Translations under genes and position numbers: made by a program
NCBI GenBank assembly: GCA_002844335.1
Contig: CP019157.1
Coordinates: 36,323 to 100,322 of the forward strand
Length of the DNA stretch: 64,000 bases
Reading direction: 5' to 3'
Source of the DNA: Haloarcula taiwanensis
GTDB lineage: Archaea > Halobacteriota > Halobacteria > Halobacteriales > Haloarculaceae
In this document: one piece after another, positions 24,644-34,262 of the stretch
Layout: the number at the start of each line of letters is the position of its first letter
Numbering within the stretch: the first letter of the stretch is position 1
The notes under the pieces: generated by a model
Databases searched by the model: none
Told to the model about the DNA's origin: nothing
What the model saw: only the letters and a program-made list of their open reading frames with translations

Positions 24644-26578
24644 ATGGCCTCTACAAAGTATAAACTGCTACTTCTGGCTGTAGTCGGGATTATCGTTACC
24701 AGCGGAACGGCAACCGCTGCGGTCGTTGGAAGCCCCGATATCGTGGCAACGCTTGAAGATGATACTGTTGCCCCGGGCGAACAAAAGACCATAGAAATTT
24801 CACTGGTCAACAGCGGGGAGCTTGACAGCGGCTCCACTCGAAACCCAGCTTTGAACAACGAGGTAACAACGGCAAAGGGGCTTACTGTATCACTCGGATC
24901 TGGTGACGCACCTATCTCGGTCAAGAACTCGAAACGAAGCCTCGGCACGCTACAGGCCGGACCGAAAGTGACAGTGCCGTTTACTATCAGCGTGGATGAA
25001 GACGCCAGTTCTGGAACGTATGAGGCACAACTGAAACTCAATTACAAGCATACAAGCTACATTTCTGAGGGAACAGGGGCACGAGACGAAGACAGAGAGA
25101 CCCGAACGGTCGACATCGAAATTGATGTCACCGATGATGCCACGTTTAATGTGACCGACATTGATTCGAATGCACGCGTCGCCTCCACAGGCACAGTGGC
25201 GGTTAGGGTCGAAAACACTGGAGATAGCGCCGCACGGAACGCCGCGGTAACGCTGGAATCACAGAATCAGGACCTCACAGTGAGCGGCGGCGCTGCCACT
25301 TCGCGATTCGTTGATACGTGGGAACCGGGAGAAGTCCGGACGTTCAACTATCGCGTGAGTTCTGCTGAAGCTGCGGAGCCGGAGCCGTACGGATTTGAGC
25401 TCTCGGTCGCATTCGATAACGAAGAGGGCCTCCGCACACAATCTGTAGCACAGTCCGTCGCAGTCGCACCTGACCCAGAACAGCGGTTCTCGGTTGTCAA
25501 TTCAAGTAGTTCTGTCGCGGTCAGTAACACAGGCACGTATGAGGTGCAACTCCGCAACACGGGCCCGTTGACTGTTAACGACGCATCTGTCACGTTTGTC
25601 TCACAGAACGCCGATATAACGTTTGGAAAGAGTTCGTCCACAACCGCCTACGTGGGGGCATGGGAACCGGGAGAAGTCCGGACTGTCCGCGTCGACACAA
25701 CGGCGAGCACCGATGCCGAGGACCGAAGCTACGCGCTATCGGCCAACGTGCAGTATGACGACCAGGAAGGCGATACCAGCACATACGATGATGTGCAGTT
25801 AAGCCTCAGTCCTGCGCCGGAGCAGAACTTCGGCGTGTCCAACATCGAAACGTCGCTGCAGGCCGGTGAAGACGGATCACTGAGTGCAACCATCACAAAC
25901 ACTGGTACGCGTGACGTTGAGAACGTCGTCATCGCATGGGAAAGTCAGCAGTCAACACTGTCGCCAAAAGAGTCACAGTACGCTGTTGGAGATCTCGATG
26001 CGGGCGAAGCAGCCAACTTCAGTTTTGGCGTTGATGTATCCAACAGCGCAGAGGCAGGTGCTCGGCAGTTTGACTTCGGCGTGAGCTACCGCGATGATAA
26101 CGGCGACAGGGTTGAAGCAGACACGCTTGAGGTCCGCTCAGAGGTGGCTGGTAGCCAGGACGAATTTGACATCGAAATACAGAATTCGACGCTCGGTGTG
26201 GGCCAAGACCGGTCAATCACGTTTACGATAACCAACACAAAGGACAAGACGCTGACAAGCATCGAGGGGAAGGCGTTCGTCAATGATCCCCTCAGCAGCA
26301 GTGACGATGAAACGTTCATCGCTGAACTGGCACCCGGAGAGTCAGAAACGGTCTCCGTCCAGCTTTCGGCGGGCAGCGATGCGCTGGAGAAGACGTATCC
26401 GCTCAACTTGGACTTCCAGTATGAGACGCCTGATGGAGAAAAACGGGTTTCTGACACCTACAGTCTCCCGATAGACGTCACGAACCAGTCCGGAAGCGGG
26501 GGGACGCCACTGTGGCTGATTGGTGGCATTGGACTCCTTGCAGTCGTTGGCGGCGTCGTCTGGTACAGGCGACAGTGA
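24644..26578 (+). CDS. Surface protein with NEW3/COG1361-type repeats, exporter partner
   Basis: 644 residues from MASTKYKLLLLAVVGIIVTS, a cleavable signal. It has about five Ig-like repeats, each marked by patterns such as VRVENTGDSAARNAAVTLES, WEPGEVRTF and LRNTGPLTVNDASVTF. This is the CARDB/NEW3 class found in COG1361 proteins beside archaeal RND exporters. A C-terminal helix (LWLIGGIGLLAVVGGVVWY) with RRQ anchors it. Two of the repeats share near-identical DNA (WEPGEVRT), suggesting internal duplication. It probably acts as an external adaptor for the MMPL protein 27 bp downstream. Confidence 0.85.
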   Translation: MASTKYKLLLLAVVGIIVTSGTATAAVVGSPDIVATLEDDTVAPGEQKTIEISLVNSGELDSGSTRNPALNNEVTTAKGLTVSLGSGDAPISVKNSKRSLGTLQAGPKVTVPFTISVDEDASSGTYEAQLKLNYKHTSYISEGTGARDEDRETRTVDIEIDVTDDATFNVTDIDSNARVASTGTVAVRVENTGDSAARNAAVTLESQNQDLTVSGGAATSRFVDTWEPGEVRTFNYRVSSAEAAEPEPYGFELSVAFDNEEGLRTQSVAQSVAVAPDPEQRFSVVNSSSSVAVSNTGTYEVQLRNTGPLTVNDASVTFVSQNADITFGKSSSTTAYVGAWEPGEVRTVRVDTTASTDAEDRSYALSANVQYDDQEGDTSTYDDVQLSLSPAPEQNFGVSNIETSLQAGEDGSLSATITNTGTRDVENVVIAWESQQSTLSPKESQYAVGDLDAGEAANFSFGVDVSNSAEAGARQFDFGVSYRDDNGDRVEADTLEVRSEVAGSQDEFDIEIQNSTLGVGQDRSITFTITNTKDKTLTSIEGKAFVNDPLSSSDDETFIAELAPGESETVSVQLSAGSDALEKTYPLNLDFQYETPDGEKRVSDTYSLPIDVTNQSGSGGTPLWLIGGIGLLAVVGGVVWYRRQ

Positions 26579-26605
26579 CCGTCCGAGGCTAACATCTATG
26601 TCACA

Positions 26606-29098
26606 ATGCTAGATTATCAGAAATACATCGACATACTGGACGATTGGATTGTCAACCGTGACAAGACAGTCGTCGCTGTGTTCATTATCGCAACCCTCAT
26701 TCTGTCGGCGGGGTTCGGTATGACCGCAACCGACTCGGGGACATCACAATTCACTGAAGGCGTTCCCGCGCAAGAAGCGTTCGACGAGGTCAACGATAAC
26801 TTCGAGCGCGAACCGTTCGGTGAGGGGACTGGCTCTACAACGCTTATTCAAAAGGACCAGAACGTCCTGTCGAAGCCAGCTATCCTCAACATGCTGAAAG
26901 CACAGAACCGGCTTACAGAGCGTGAATCACAGGACGTTGTCGGGACGACAAGCGTCGCACAGGCAGTCGCACAGACGCTGGACCCGAACGCAGACACACT
27001 CCCAGAGCAGATCGATGCCGTAGAAGCAGCCTCGCAGACAGAGATTAAGTCTGCCACCCGAACCACACTTGAGCGCCAGCCGGCAGTCGCAGGGCTACTC
27101 AGCAACGATCTAAACCGAGAGGAGCCGTCGGCATCTGCAACACTGACGACTGTCACACACGAGGTTTCAGGTGTCTCAAGCAGTGCTGGGACAGAGGGGT
27201 CATCACCACTGACGCCCATTCAACAGGAAGCGGAGTTCATTGTCAGCTCGGTTGACGGTGATATCTCTGTCTTTGGAAGTGGCCTCATCTCTGCGGAGTT
27301 GAGCAGTGTCATCTCCGACTCATTGGGGCTCGTCGTCCCGGCCGCCGTGGTTCTGATTCTGTTCTTCCTCATTATCGCGTACCGGGACCCGTTTGACCTG
27401 CTTATTGGCCTTGTCTCCCTTGCGATGGCGATTGTGTGGACATTCGGGTTCATGGGATGGGCCGGTATCCCATTCACGCAGATGTTGATCACAGTCCCGC
27501 CGTTGCTTCTTGCCATCGGAATCGACTTCGGCATTCACGCTGTGAACCGATACCGTGAAGAACGGATCGAGGACATCGAACCAACACCCGCGATGCGGAC
27601 CGCAACTGACCAGTTGCTCCCAGCGTTCTTTATTGTGACAGGAACGACAGTGCTGGGATTCGCCGCAAACGGGACCAGCCAGCTCGGCCCGATCCGCGAC
27701 CTCGGGTTCGTGGCCAGCGTCGGAATCATATTCACGTTCCTCATCTTCGGTATTTTCCTGCCGTCATTCAAGCACTTCATGGACCGGCAGCGTGTGCGAT
27801 ACAACCTTCCTGAATTCAGTATCGCTCCAATCGGCTCTGAGGACTCCGCAGTCGGCAAGTCGCTAACCGTCGGCGTGACAATCGCCCGCCGAGCCCCGTA
27901 CATATTCTTTGCCCTCGTACTGGTGTCTACGGCAGCTATGGGGGCGTATGGAACTGGGATTGATACCCGGTTCACCACTGAAGACTTCCTCCCACCGGAG
28001 GAGAACCCCGGATACGTTGAGGTTCTGCCGGAAGCTGTGGCTCCGAGCGAGTACACCGTCACGAAACAGATTAATTATCTTGAAGACACCTTCGAGAGCG
28101 GCGAGAGTGACACAGTAACGATATACGTTGAAGGGTCGTTACAGGACGGAACAGCGCTAGAGGAGATCCGCCGGGCGAATCAGGACCCGCCTGACTCCTT
28201 TGTTACAGCTGGCGGGAGTGCAGATACGACAAGCATCCTTACCGTGATTAATCGGTACGAGCGTACTTCGCCGGAGTTCCGTCAACTCGTCGCACAGAAC
28301 GACCAGAACGGTAACGGCGTGCCTGACCAGAATCTCCCGACCATCTACAACGCGCTGTATGATTCGCCGTACGGCGACCGCGCGGAGTCGTACATGACTG
28401 ATGACTACACGCGAACGCGCATCGTGTACTCCGTTGAGTCCGATGCGAGTCAGCAGGAAGTGACGGACGATACGAGAGCTGTTGCGGATGAGTTCCGGAT
28501 GGAGGCGACTGCAACCGGTAGTGTTGTGGTATTAAAAGCCGTCTCAGATGTAATCGCAGAATCGGCGTACATCAGCCTGGCTCTCGCCATTCTCGCGTCC
28601 GCAGCGTTCCTTCTCTTCGCCTACTGGCTACTTGAACGTCGTCCCGGATTGGGGGTTGCGAATCTCGTGCCGATACTGCTCACTATTGCCGCTTTGGCAA
28701 CGACAATGCGGTATCTGGATATTCCCTTCAACGTCCTCACCGGAACGACATTATCGATCGGAATCGGGCTTGGTATCGATTACTCCGCACACCTCGTGCA
28801 TCGGTTCTCCGAGGAGTACCGAGGAGACACTGGCTTGCTGGAAGCACTCGACATTAGCGTCCGGGGAACAGGTGGCGCACTGGCGGGCAGCATGGTCACC
28901 ACAACGTCCGGAACCGGCGTGCTCGTGCTTGCGGTTGTTCCGATCTTGGGCCAGTTTGGATTGCTGATTGCCCTCAGCGTCCTTTATTCGTTCATCGCGT
29001 CCATACTGGTCCTCCCAACATCGATTGTCATCTGGGACCACAGTCGGAACACGCTCGATTCACTGCTTTCGTCGCGCTCAACATGGAGTCCGAACTGA
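26606..29098 (+). CDS. MMPL/RND-superfamily exporter
   Basis: 830 residues with the RND plan: helix at about 20-45, a large external loop, a six-helix block (about 235-440, including LLLAIGIDFGIHAVNRYREE), a second loop, and a second block (about 650-820, LSIGIGLGIDYSAHLVHRFS). The GIDF/GIDY motifs with the following Asp are the proton-relay region of MMPL/HAE2-type transporters. It is co-transcribed with the NEW3-type adaptor. Likely substrates are lipids or hydrophobic compounds, by family. TetR paralogues flank it on both sides. Confidence 0.9.
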   Translation: MLDYQKYIDILDDWIVNRDKTVVAVFIIATLILSAGFGMTATDSGTSQFTEGVPAQEAFDEVNDNFEREPFGEGTGSTTLIQKDQNVLSKPAILNMLKAQNRLTERESQDVVGTTSVAQAVAQTLDPNADTLPEQIDAVEAASQTEIKSATRTTLERQPAVAGLLSNDLNREEPSASATLTTVTHEVSGVSSSAGTEGSSPLTPIQQEAEFIVSSVDGDISVFGSGLISAELSSVISDSLGLVVPAAVVLILFFLIIAYRDPFDLLIGLVSLAMAIVWTFGFMGWAGIPFTQMLITVPPLLLAIGIDFGIHAVNRYREERIEDIEPTPAMRTATDQLLPAFFIVTGTTVLGFAANGTSQLGPIRDLGFVASVGIIFTFLIFGIFLPSFKHFMDRQRVRYNLPEFSIAPIGSEDSAVGKSLTVGVTIARRAPYIFFALVLVSTAAMGAYGTGIDTRFTTEDFLPPEENPGYVEVLPEAVAPSEYTVTKQINYLEDTFESGESDTVTIYVEGSLQDGTALEEIRRANQDPPDSFVTAGGSADTTSILTVINRYERTSPEFRQLVAQNDQNGNGVPDQNLPTIYNALYDSPYGDRAESYMTDDYTRTRIVYSVESDASQQEVTDDTRAVADEFRMEATATGSVVVLKAVSDVIAESAYISLALAILASAAFLLFAYWLLERRPGLGVANLVPILLTIAALATTMRYLDIPFNVLTGTTLSIGIGLGIDYSAHLVHRFSEEYRGDTGLLEALDISVRGTGGALAGSMVTTTSGTGVLVLAVVPILGQFGLLIALSVLYSFIASILVLPTSIVIWDHSRNTLDSLLSSRSTWSPN

Positions 29099-29234
29099 TG
29101 GATTCTCCTTTGCCCATACTTGTGGCCTGTTACGACCAAATCGACTGGTCCAGTTCTGGCCCGAAAGATGTGCGGTTCGAGGAGACCGAGCTGCGGTGGC
29201 AACGTAGCCACCAACGAGGGAGGAGACTGTTCAA

Positions 29235-29831
29235 ATGACTGAGGATAGTGACACACTGGGTGCCACTGAGAAAGAAATCATGTATGCAACGCACCAAGCA
29301 CTGGTTAAGAGTGGCTACGCTAAACTCTCGATATCGCTCATCTCGGACGAACTCGACAAGGCTAAATCGACGATCTATCACTACTACGACTCAAAAGACG
29401 CTCTACTCATTGAGTTTCTCAGGTTTTCTATCGACCGATTCGAATCGACAATCAATACCACCATCGGCGACAATCCAAAAGACGATCTTGACCACATCAT
29501 AACGATACTCCTACCGAGCCAGCTAAAAAAGGAAAAACGCCAGCTTCACTCCGTACTAGTCGCAATTTCTCCGCAAGCTCTGGATCAGGAGGCGTTCCGC
29601 GAGCAGTTCACCGAAATCGACAACCGACTCACAGCAATCATCGAAAGGACCGTCCGCCGTGGTGTACGCACAAACGTGTTTCAGGACGTTGACCCGGCGC
29701 AAGAGGCCGAACACATTTTGTCGGTAATCAAAGGGACCATGTACACTCGTCTCACAACCAACCGTGAAGCCGCAGCAGTACGAGCAAGGACCTCTCTATT
29801 CTCCTATATTAACTCGCATTTGATGGCCTAA
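29235..29831 (+). CDS. TetR/AcrR-family regulator (paralogue)
   Basis: 198 residues with a TetR HTH (EKEIMYATHQALVKSGYAKL, LISDELDKAKSTIYHYYDSK). It is recognisably similar to the divergent TetR at 23561-24160 across the HTH and in length. It lies 136 bp downstream of the exporter, in the same direction, so it may be a feedback regulator or respond to a different ligand. Confidence 0.9.
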   Translation: MTEDSDTLGATEKEIMYATHQALVKSGYAKLSISLISDELDKAKSTIYHYYDSKDALLIEFLRFSIDRFESTINTTIGDNPKDDLDHIITILLPSQLKKEKRQLHSVLVAISPQALDQEAFREQFTEIDNRLTAIIERTVRRGVRTNVFQDVDPAQEAEHILSVIKGTMYTRLTTNREAAAVRARTSLFSYINSHLMA

Positions 29832-30119
29832 CCTCTCATCAGAGGATATTCCAAAGAACGCCCTGTACAAAATCGTCAATATAGAAGCGCTTGACAGGTA
29901 CGCTTCCAACGAAACATGGCACAGCTCAAAAACACTGGATTACTCTCTCAAACAGATCTGATAATGGCGTTCACAATTTCATAAGCATGGGGAGCAATCG
30001 GCCGGCTACAACTGTAAAAATACCCCACTCGTGAAGGATCATGATATCGTGTGGAGATGACAGTCATCTAGATACGGACGGAAACGCATGTTATCTACAC
30101 GCCTACGATTCAATCGTTC

Positions 30120-30855
30120 ATGTACACAATCGCTGACTTACCTATCGAGAACACACTCCAAACGGCCGAATACGATCTCGAACTCGGATCGGCACTCCGT
30201 CGGATGTCTGAGCACAGCTACACACAGATCGGTATCGAACGCGGCGGCGAGTTAGTCGGGATTGTCACCTACAGGTCAGTCGTCCGGACACACCTTGCAT
30301 TCCATCAGCTGGAGGTCGGAAACAAAACGCTCGATAAGATCTCGGTCGGCGCAGCAGTCGAAGATGCAACACACCATCAGCGAGGACGAGAACCTTCTGG
30401 CCGTATTCGATGCACTTGCAGAGTACACGTACATCGCAGTGGATCGTGATGACGAGTGGCGCATCCTGACCGACTACGATCTCCTCACGCAGCTGAAACA
30501 GATGCTTGAGCCGTTTCTGTTAATCGAATCCATCGAAATGCAGTTGCGCGAGATTTTCACGCGAGTGTTCGGAGATTCGCTGTCGGAGCAGTTGGCCGAA
30601 ACCTTCGACGAGGAACACCCACTGCTGACGCCAGCGTCAATCGAGCACTGCAGTTACGCACACTATGCCCAATTCATCTCGCTTCACTGGGCAGAATTTG
30701 AATCACTCTTCGATGATCAACAGGACGTGATTCGCGAGTTAGTGCTTGAAATCGGGGATATGCGAAATCAGCTCTTTCACTATCGAGTCGACGACCCGGA
30801 CGAATTTGACCGAGACCTGCTTCGCTTCGGTCAGTCGTACTTCTCCTCAGTGTAA
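30120..30855 (+). pseudogene. CBS-domain protein with C-terminal HEPN-like motif, frameshifted
   Basis: Frame one (30120-~30375) encodes MYTIADLPIENTLQTAEYDL, HSYTQIGIERGGELVGIVTY and VGAAVEDATH. The sense then moves to the next frame as TISEDENLLAVFDALAEYTY, IAVDRDDEWRILTDYDLL, completing the CBS pair, and continues to VRELVLEIGDMRNQLFHYR-type C-terminus. RNQLFH fits the RNxxxH catalytic motif of HEPN ribonucleases. One frameshift near 30376 separates the parts. It may be a real mutation, programmed, or an assembly error. Confidence 0.75.
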
Positions 30856-30970
30856 CTGCTGCGTTCGTGCGCGGGGGGGTCCTGAGTATCAGGCGGCTCG
30901 ACGGCAAATTGAGCAACTGGCCTGAGCTCTATGCATTGAGAGAGCCAGTCTCAACTACTATGAGCCGGTG

Positions 30971-31744
30971 GAAGTTGAGACTACAGGGGGTTTAGCGGGA
31001 CTGTGATGCATGGTTTTAGCCGATTCAGTGAACGGGAATTGACTTAGATAGCTCTCCAAACGCCCGATCTTGTTGCACTGCCACTCATGTTCGCGAATTT
31101 AGACGACTTCCGACAGCGTTGCCACTCAGACACCGCGCTATTACGGGTGGAGAACCTCACTATCCGATTCCGGTTTCTTTCTTCAACAGCGTCAGCGTGT
31201 TGTCGGCTGTCACAATTGGTGAGTGTTCGTATTCACCGGTCAATTCGACCTGTACGAGTAGATCCACCGCACGCCAAATCGAGTACAGGAGACACGCGAA
31301 TGCGAAGTAGAAGAACCGGAGGCCAAAGTCCTTCGAGGTCGTGGCGGCCATGAATCGCTTGATTGACCTGTAGCCACTCTCGATCTCCCAGCGATAGCCG
31401 TACTCAGTAAGGAATCCACTGCCGCGGTTCGACATGAATACCGAGTACTGCCGGTTATAATCATGTTCAGAGTCTTCCTTCCGTCGGTAGATCAGCGTTG
31501 TCTCGTGCCACTCGTTCTCCCCGAGATGGAGCTTGCGGTCGGTCTCGTACCGGTTTTGGTCACGTCGGAGCAACCGTTTTGCCTGGGCTTTCCCACTGGT
31601 CTGCATCCGTTTCGGGACGACATACGACAGTCCACGCTGGCTAAGCATCTCTAGAATGTGCTGGCTGTCGAACTCCCGGTCCATCAGCACGTTATCGACG
31701 TGAACGAGGTTCTCGGCAGAGTTAAGCAGATCTTCGATGATTTC
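30971..31744 (-). mobile_element. Truncated copy of the IS4-type element
   Basis: Starts with the same end sequence as 21552 (GAAGTTGAGACTACAG). The transposase C-terminal part (minus strand, 31744 to about 31157) reads LMDREFDSQHILEMLSQRGL through YGYRWEIESGYRSIK to the same LKKETGIG end. Similarity stops sharply at about 31744, where a PIN-type TA module begins. The 5' two thirds of the transposase is missing, so this copy cannot make transposase. Confidence 0.85.
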
Positions 31745-31776
31745 TAATCAGGCGTTTTGAACTTCGAACAAGCCTG

Positions 31777-32283
31777 TCATCGATACTCCGAAATCGTTCG
31801 ATACGGGGCGTAGTAGCCGATCTCATCGATCCACTTCGACAGCCACTCGTCAGCAGTGGCTTCGTCGATCCTCCCAGCATCGATTGCAGCCAACAGAACG
31901 CCAACCGACCCCACAACGGTCACGCCCTGGTCTTTCGCAAACGACCGAGCATCTCCGTCGTCTGTCAGCAGTCGACCGTCGTGTGCGTCGGCAAGGGCGA
32001 ACGCCTGTGCTTCCCCAGGATCGAGATGCTCCCCAACAACGGCTTCTCTGTTTGCGACAGTATCCGAAATCGCCGCAACTGGGATTTCGTCGTCAAGCGC
32101 ATCGAGTGCTTCCTGAAGATATGGGTGGTTAGCAACGCCGTGTTCGAGCTCCTCACGAACGACTGGTACCGTACAGATTCCAGAAAGGTCAGCTACTATC
32201 CACAGCTGATCGATGTGCGCAAAATTCGAGAGGACAGTCGTGTTCAAGACGCTCGGGTTCGCTGGGAGATCGTTACCTGTCAT
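31777..32283 (-). CDS. PIN-like toxin (DUF3368-type)
   Basis: 168 residues. SVLNTTVLSNFAHIDQLWIV, VVREELEHG, DPGEAQAFALADAHDGRLLT and DDGDARSFAKDQGVTVVGSV form the DUF3368 PIN-like pattern. The first catalytic Asp of the family (usually xxDTSVL) is Asn here (LNTTVL); the later Glu and Asp pair are present. ATGA overlap with the upstream UPF0175-type gene shows a coupled module. The substitution may weaken activity or be normal for this subfamily. Confidence 0.8.
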   Translation of the reverse strand: MTGNDLPANPSVLNTTVLSNFAHIDQLWIVADLSGICTVPVVREELEHGVANHPYLQEALDALDDEIPVAAISDTVANREAVVGEHLDPGEAQAFALADAHDGRLLTDDGDARSFAKDQGVTVVGSVGVLLAAIDAGRIDEATADEWLSKWIDEIGYYAPYRTISEYR

Positions 32284-32648
32284 TTAGCACGTGGCTCCTC
32301 ATCAGACGAGTCCTCATCATCGAATTCGAGTTCGCGTGCTGCCTCTACCTCGTAGGCTGCGTCGTCTTCGTCAACGAGTCCGAGGCGAAGTTCAACACCG
32401 TGCTCGCGGAGGATGTCACGCATCGTCCAGCGGTCGACAGCAGCGAGTCTTGCAGCATCACCGAGTGTGATCCGCTCACGTTCGTAGAGAGCGACCGCAG
32501 CTGCAATCCGTTCGTTCTCGTGGGCCTCAAAGTATTCACGCACGAACTCGCGCAACGCATCGCTCTTGCCACCAAACACACCAGCCTCGACAGCACCCTC
32601 AATGAGGAGGTCGAGGTCATCTGGGTAAGAACCGGTAATTCGTGCCAT
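32280..32648 (-). CDS. UPF0175-type antitoxin
   Basis: 122 residues. An RHH-like N-terminus (DDLDLLIEGAVEAGVFGGKS, DALREFVREYFEAHENERIA) is followed by an HTH resembling UPF0175: AAVALYERERITLGDAARLA, AVDRWTMRDILREHGVELRL. The acidic C-terminus overlaps the toxin start. UPF0175/DUF3368 pairs are typical archaeal TA systems. Confidence 0.82.
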   Translation of the reverse strand: MARITGSYPDDLDLLIEGAVEAGVFGGKSDALREFVREYFEAHENERIAAAVALYERERITLGDAARLAAVDRWTMRDILREHGVELRLGLVDEDDAAYEVEAARELEFDDEDSSDEEPRAK

Positions 32649-32822
32649 CGTTCTCTCATAGACTACGACTTCATACTATTTATGAACTACGTCAGAATAC
32701 AATATGCATTGCGACGACTGGTCTCAACTACTGTCGGCTATAACCATCCAGACATGAATCGGCCCTAGAGAAGGGGTGACGCGAGAAAACGAGCGGTTTG
32801 CTATCGCCGAGTCTTGCGAGAG

Positions 32823-33200
32823 TTACTTCATCCCGTAGCCCATCTTCCGGAGCTCGTCTTCGACGGTTCGGGTATCGTCGTTGGCAGCCAGCACAATCGC
32901 TTCGAGTACGTCGATTTTGTAGACCGACTCAGACTCGAAGATCTCGTCCATCGCGTCGACGACGTCTTCGACGTGGGCCTCGGCTTCGTCGCGGAGGAAC
33001 AGATTCGCGTGGTTCCGACCGTCTTGCACGCCGTCGCGCCGATACTTGTACGGTAGTTGCTCAGTTATGTCGGCTGGTTCAGCACTTGTGTTGGTCTCCA
33101 GGTCCGTATCTGCCTGGGTGGTATCACTGTCAGGCTCGGCGGCAGTCTCGTCTTCCTGGTCGAAGTCGTCGTCGAACGGGGAGCCAGCGCCGGACTTCAT
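32823..33200 (-). CDS. Partition accessory protein (ParB-like adaptor candidate)
   Basis: 125 residues. The first 50 are acidic and disordered (DDDFDQEDETAAEPDSDTTQ). The C-terminal part, from YKYRRDGVQDGRNHANLFLR to VYKIDVLEAIVLAANDDTRT, ends in VEDELRKMGYG and looks like an RHH-like helical DNA-binding or dimerisation region. The gene overlaps the end of parA (start at 33200, parA stop at 33197), as second genes of par operons do. A ParB/centromere-binding role is inferred from position only. Confidence 0.65.
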   Translation of the reverse strand: MKSGAGSPFDDDFDQEDETAAEPDSDTTQADTDLETNTSAEPADITEQLPYKYRRDGVQDGRNHANLFLRDEAEAHVEDVVDAMDEIFESESVYKIDVLEAIVLAANDDTRTVEDELRKMGYGMK

Positions 33201-34069
33201 GCATCGAACACCGCCTCGATTTCCGCCGCGAGGTCGTCGTACTTTTCGAGCGTGGCGTGTTCGCGGTCAGGAACGCGTCGGACGCCCTTCTCGCCATCCT
33301 TGTAGGCTTCTTCGACCACCTGGTAGGCGGTCGCCCGTGCGTCCCACATCTCCTGCATCAGCGACTCTCGCTTGCGGAATACCGCCGGCACCTCGTAGTC
33401 GATATCTTCTTCGAGCGTTGCGAGATGTTGCTGCTGGCCCGTCGTATCGCCGAACGCGACAGGAACGATGCCGAGCACGCCGACCTCGATGTCAAGGTTG
33501 TCCTCCAGTCCGTCGACGAGCTGCTCCAGACCGTCGATACTGAGTGAGCCCTTGCCAGACAGTTCGACCGGGATGAGCACGGTCTGCGTGACCATGACCG
33601 CGTTGTAGAGACCCTGCCCCTCGGACGCCTGCGGGTCACAGATGATGGCGTCGTACTGCTCGTGGATGCCGTTGCGGCCGAGTAGCTGGTAGAGTTGCTC
33701 CTCTTCGACCCACTCTGCGTCGGGATTCATCTGCTCTTCCGTCTCTTTCGCCCGCCGCATCGTCGTATCCAGCGACGAGAGCATGTTGTGGGCCGGGATT
33801 ACGTCGAGGTTCTCCACGCCGGTGTCCTCGCGGATGAGGTCCGCAAACGACCCTTTGCCGCGGCCGACCATGTGCCGAACGAGATTATCCGCAGCGCCGT
33901 CGTCGCGGTCGTCGTCGACGCCGAAGATGTAGGAGATGGACGCCTCCTGCGGGTCGAGGTCGATGACGAGCGTTTTCAGACCGTTCTGAGCGTGAGCGTG
34001 CGCGAGGTTCGCGGCTGTCGTTGTCTTGCCGACGCCGCCGGCCTCACTGTACGTCGTATATGCCAACAT
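33197..34069 (-). CDS. parA: ParA-type partition ATPase
   Basis: 290 residues. The deviant Walker A is EAGGVGKTTTAANLAHAHAQ (residues 9-28). LVIDLDPQEASISYIFGVDD is the A' motif, and YDAIICDPQASEGQGLYNAV is Walker B with the expected Asp. The C-terminus carries the usual VFRKRESLMQEMWDARATAY. ParA proteins use ATP-dependent DNA binding to segregate plasmids. The leader between 34070 and 34170 is rich in GTTAGTAAC-type repeats that may be its operator or the centromere. Confidence 0.92.
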   Translation of the reverse strand: MLAYTTYSEAGGVGKTTTAANLAHAHAQNGLKTLVIDLDPQEASISYIFGVDDDRDDGAADNLVRHMVGRGKGSFADLIREDTGVENLDVIPAHNMLSSLDTTMRRAKETEEQMNPDAEWVEEEQLYQLLGRNGIHEQYDAIICDPQASEGQGLYNAVMVTQTVLIPVELSGKGSLSIDGLEQLVDGLEDNLDIEVGVLGIVPVAFGDTTGQQQHLATLEEDIDYEVPAVFRKRESLMQEMWDARATAYQVVEEAYKDGEKGVRRVPDREHATLEKYDDLAAEIEAVFDA

Positions 34070-34075
34070 GTGTTA

Positions 34076-34170
34076 TTACTGTATGTTGCTACTACTAATA
34101 ATTAGCGTGTGTTAGTAACGTCTGTTACTAACGCGTGTAACTAATGGTAGTAACTAAAGTTAGTAATACA
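34076..34170. promoter_or_regulatory. Repeat-rich parA leader, candidate operator/centromere
   Basis: GTTAGTAAC (34111-34119) and GTTACTAAC (34124-34132) form a perfect 9-bp inverted repeat with a 4-bp spacer. Related motifs GTAACTAAT (34137), AGTAACTAA (about 34150) and GTTAGTAAT (about 34160) continue upstream. The block directly precedes the parA start. Confidence 0.65.
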
Positions 34171-34216
34171 TCGGAAACAGTGGGGTTTGGGAACACTCGC
34201 AACAGGGTGTGACCGG

Positions 34217-34260
34217 GCTAACCAACACAAACGCTATTGTGCGCGGCCGTGTTGGTTAGC
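34217..34260. repeat. 42-bp palindrome, CTAACCAAC family, copy 4
   Basis: Perfect 12-bp arms GCTAACCAACAC and GTGTTGGTTAGC. It ends two bases before the ATG of the gene at 34263, so it overlaps the place where a promoter or ribosome-binding region would be. Together with the parA leader repeats it fills the divergent region. Confidence 0.9.
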
Positions 34261-34262
34261 GC

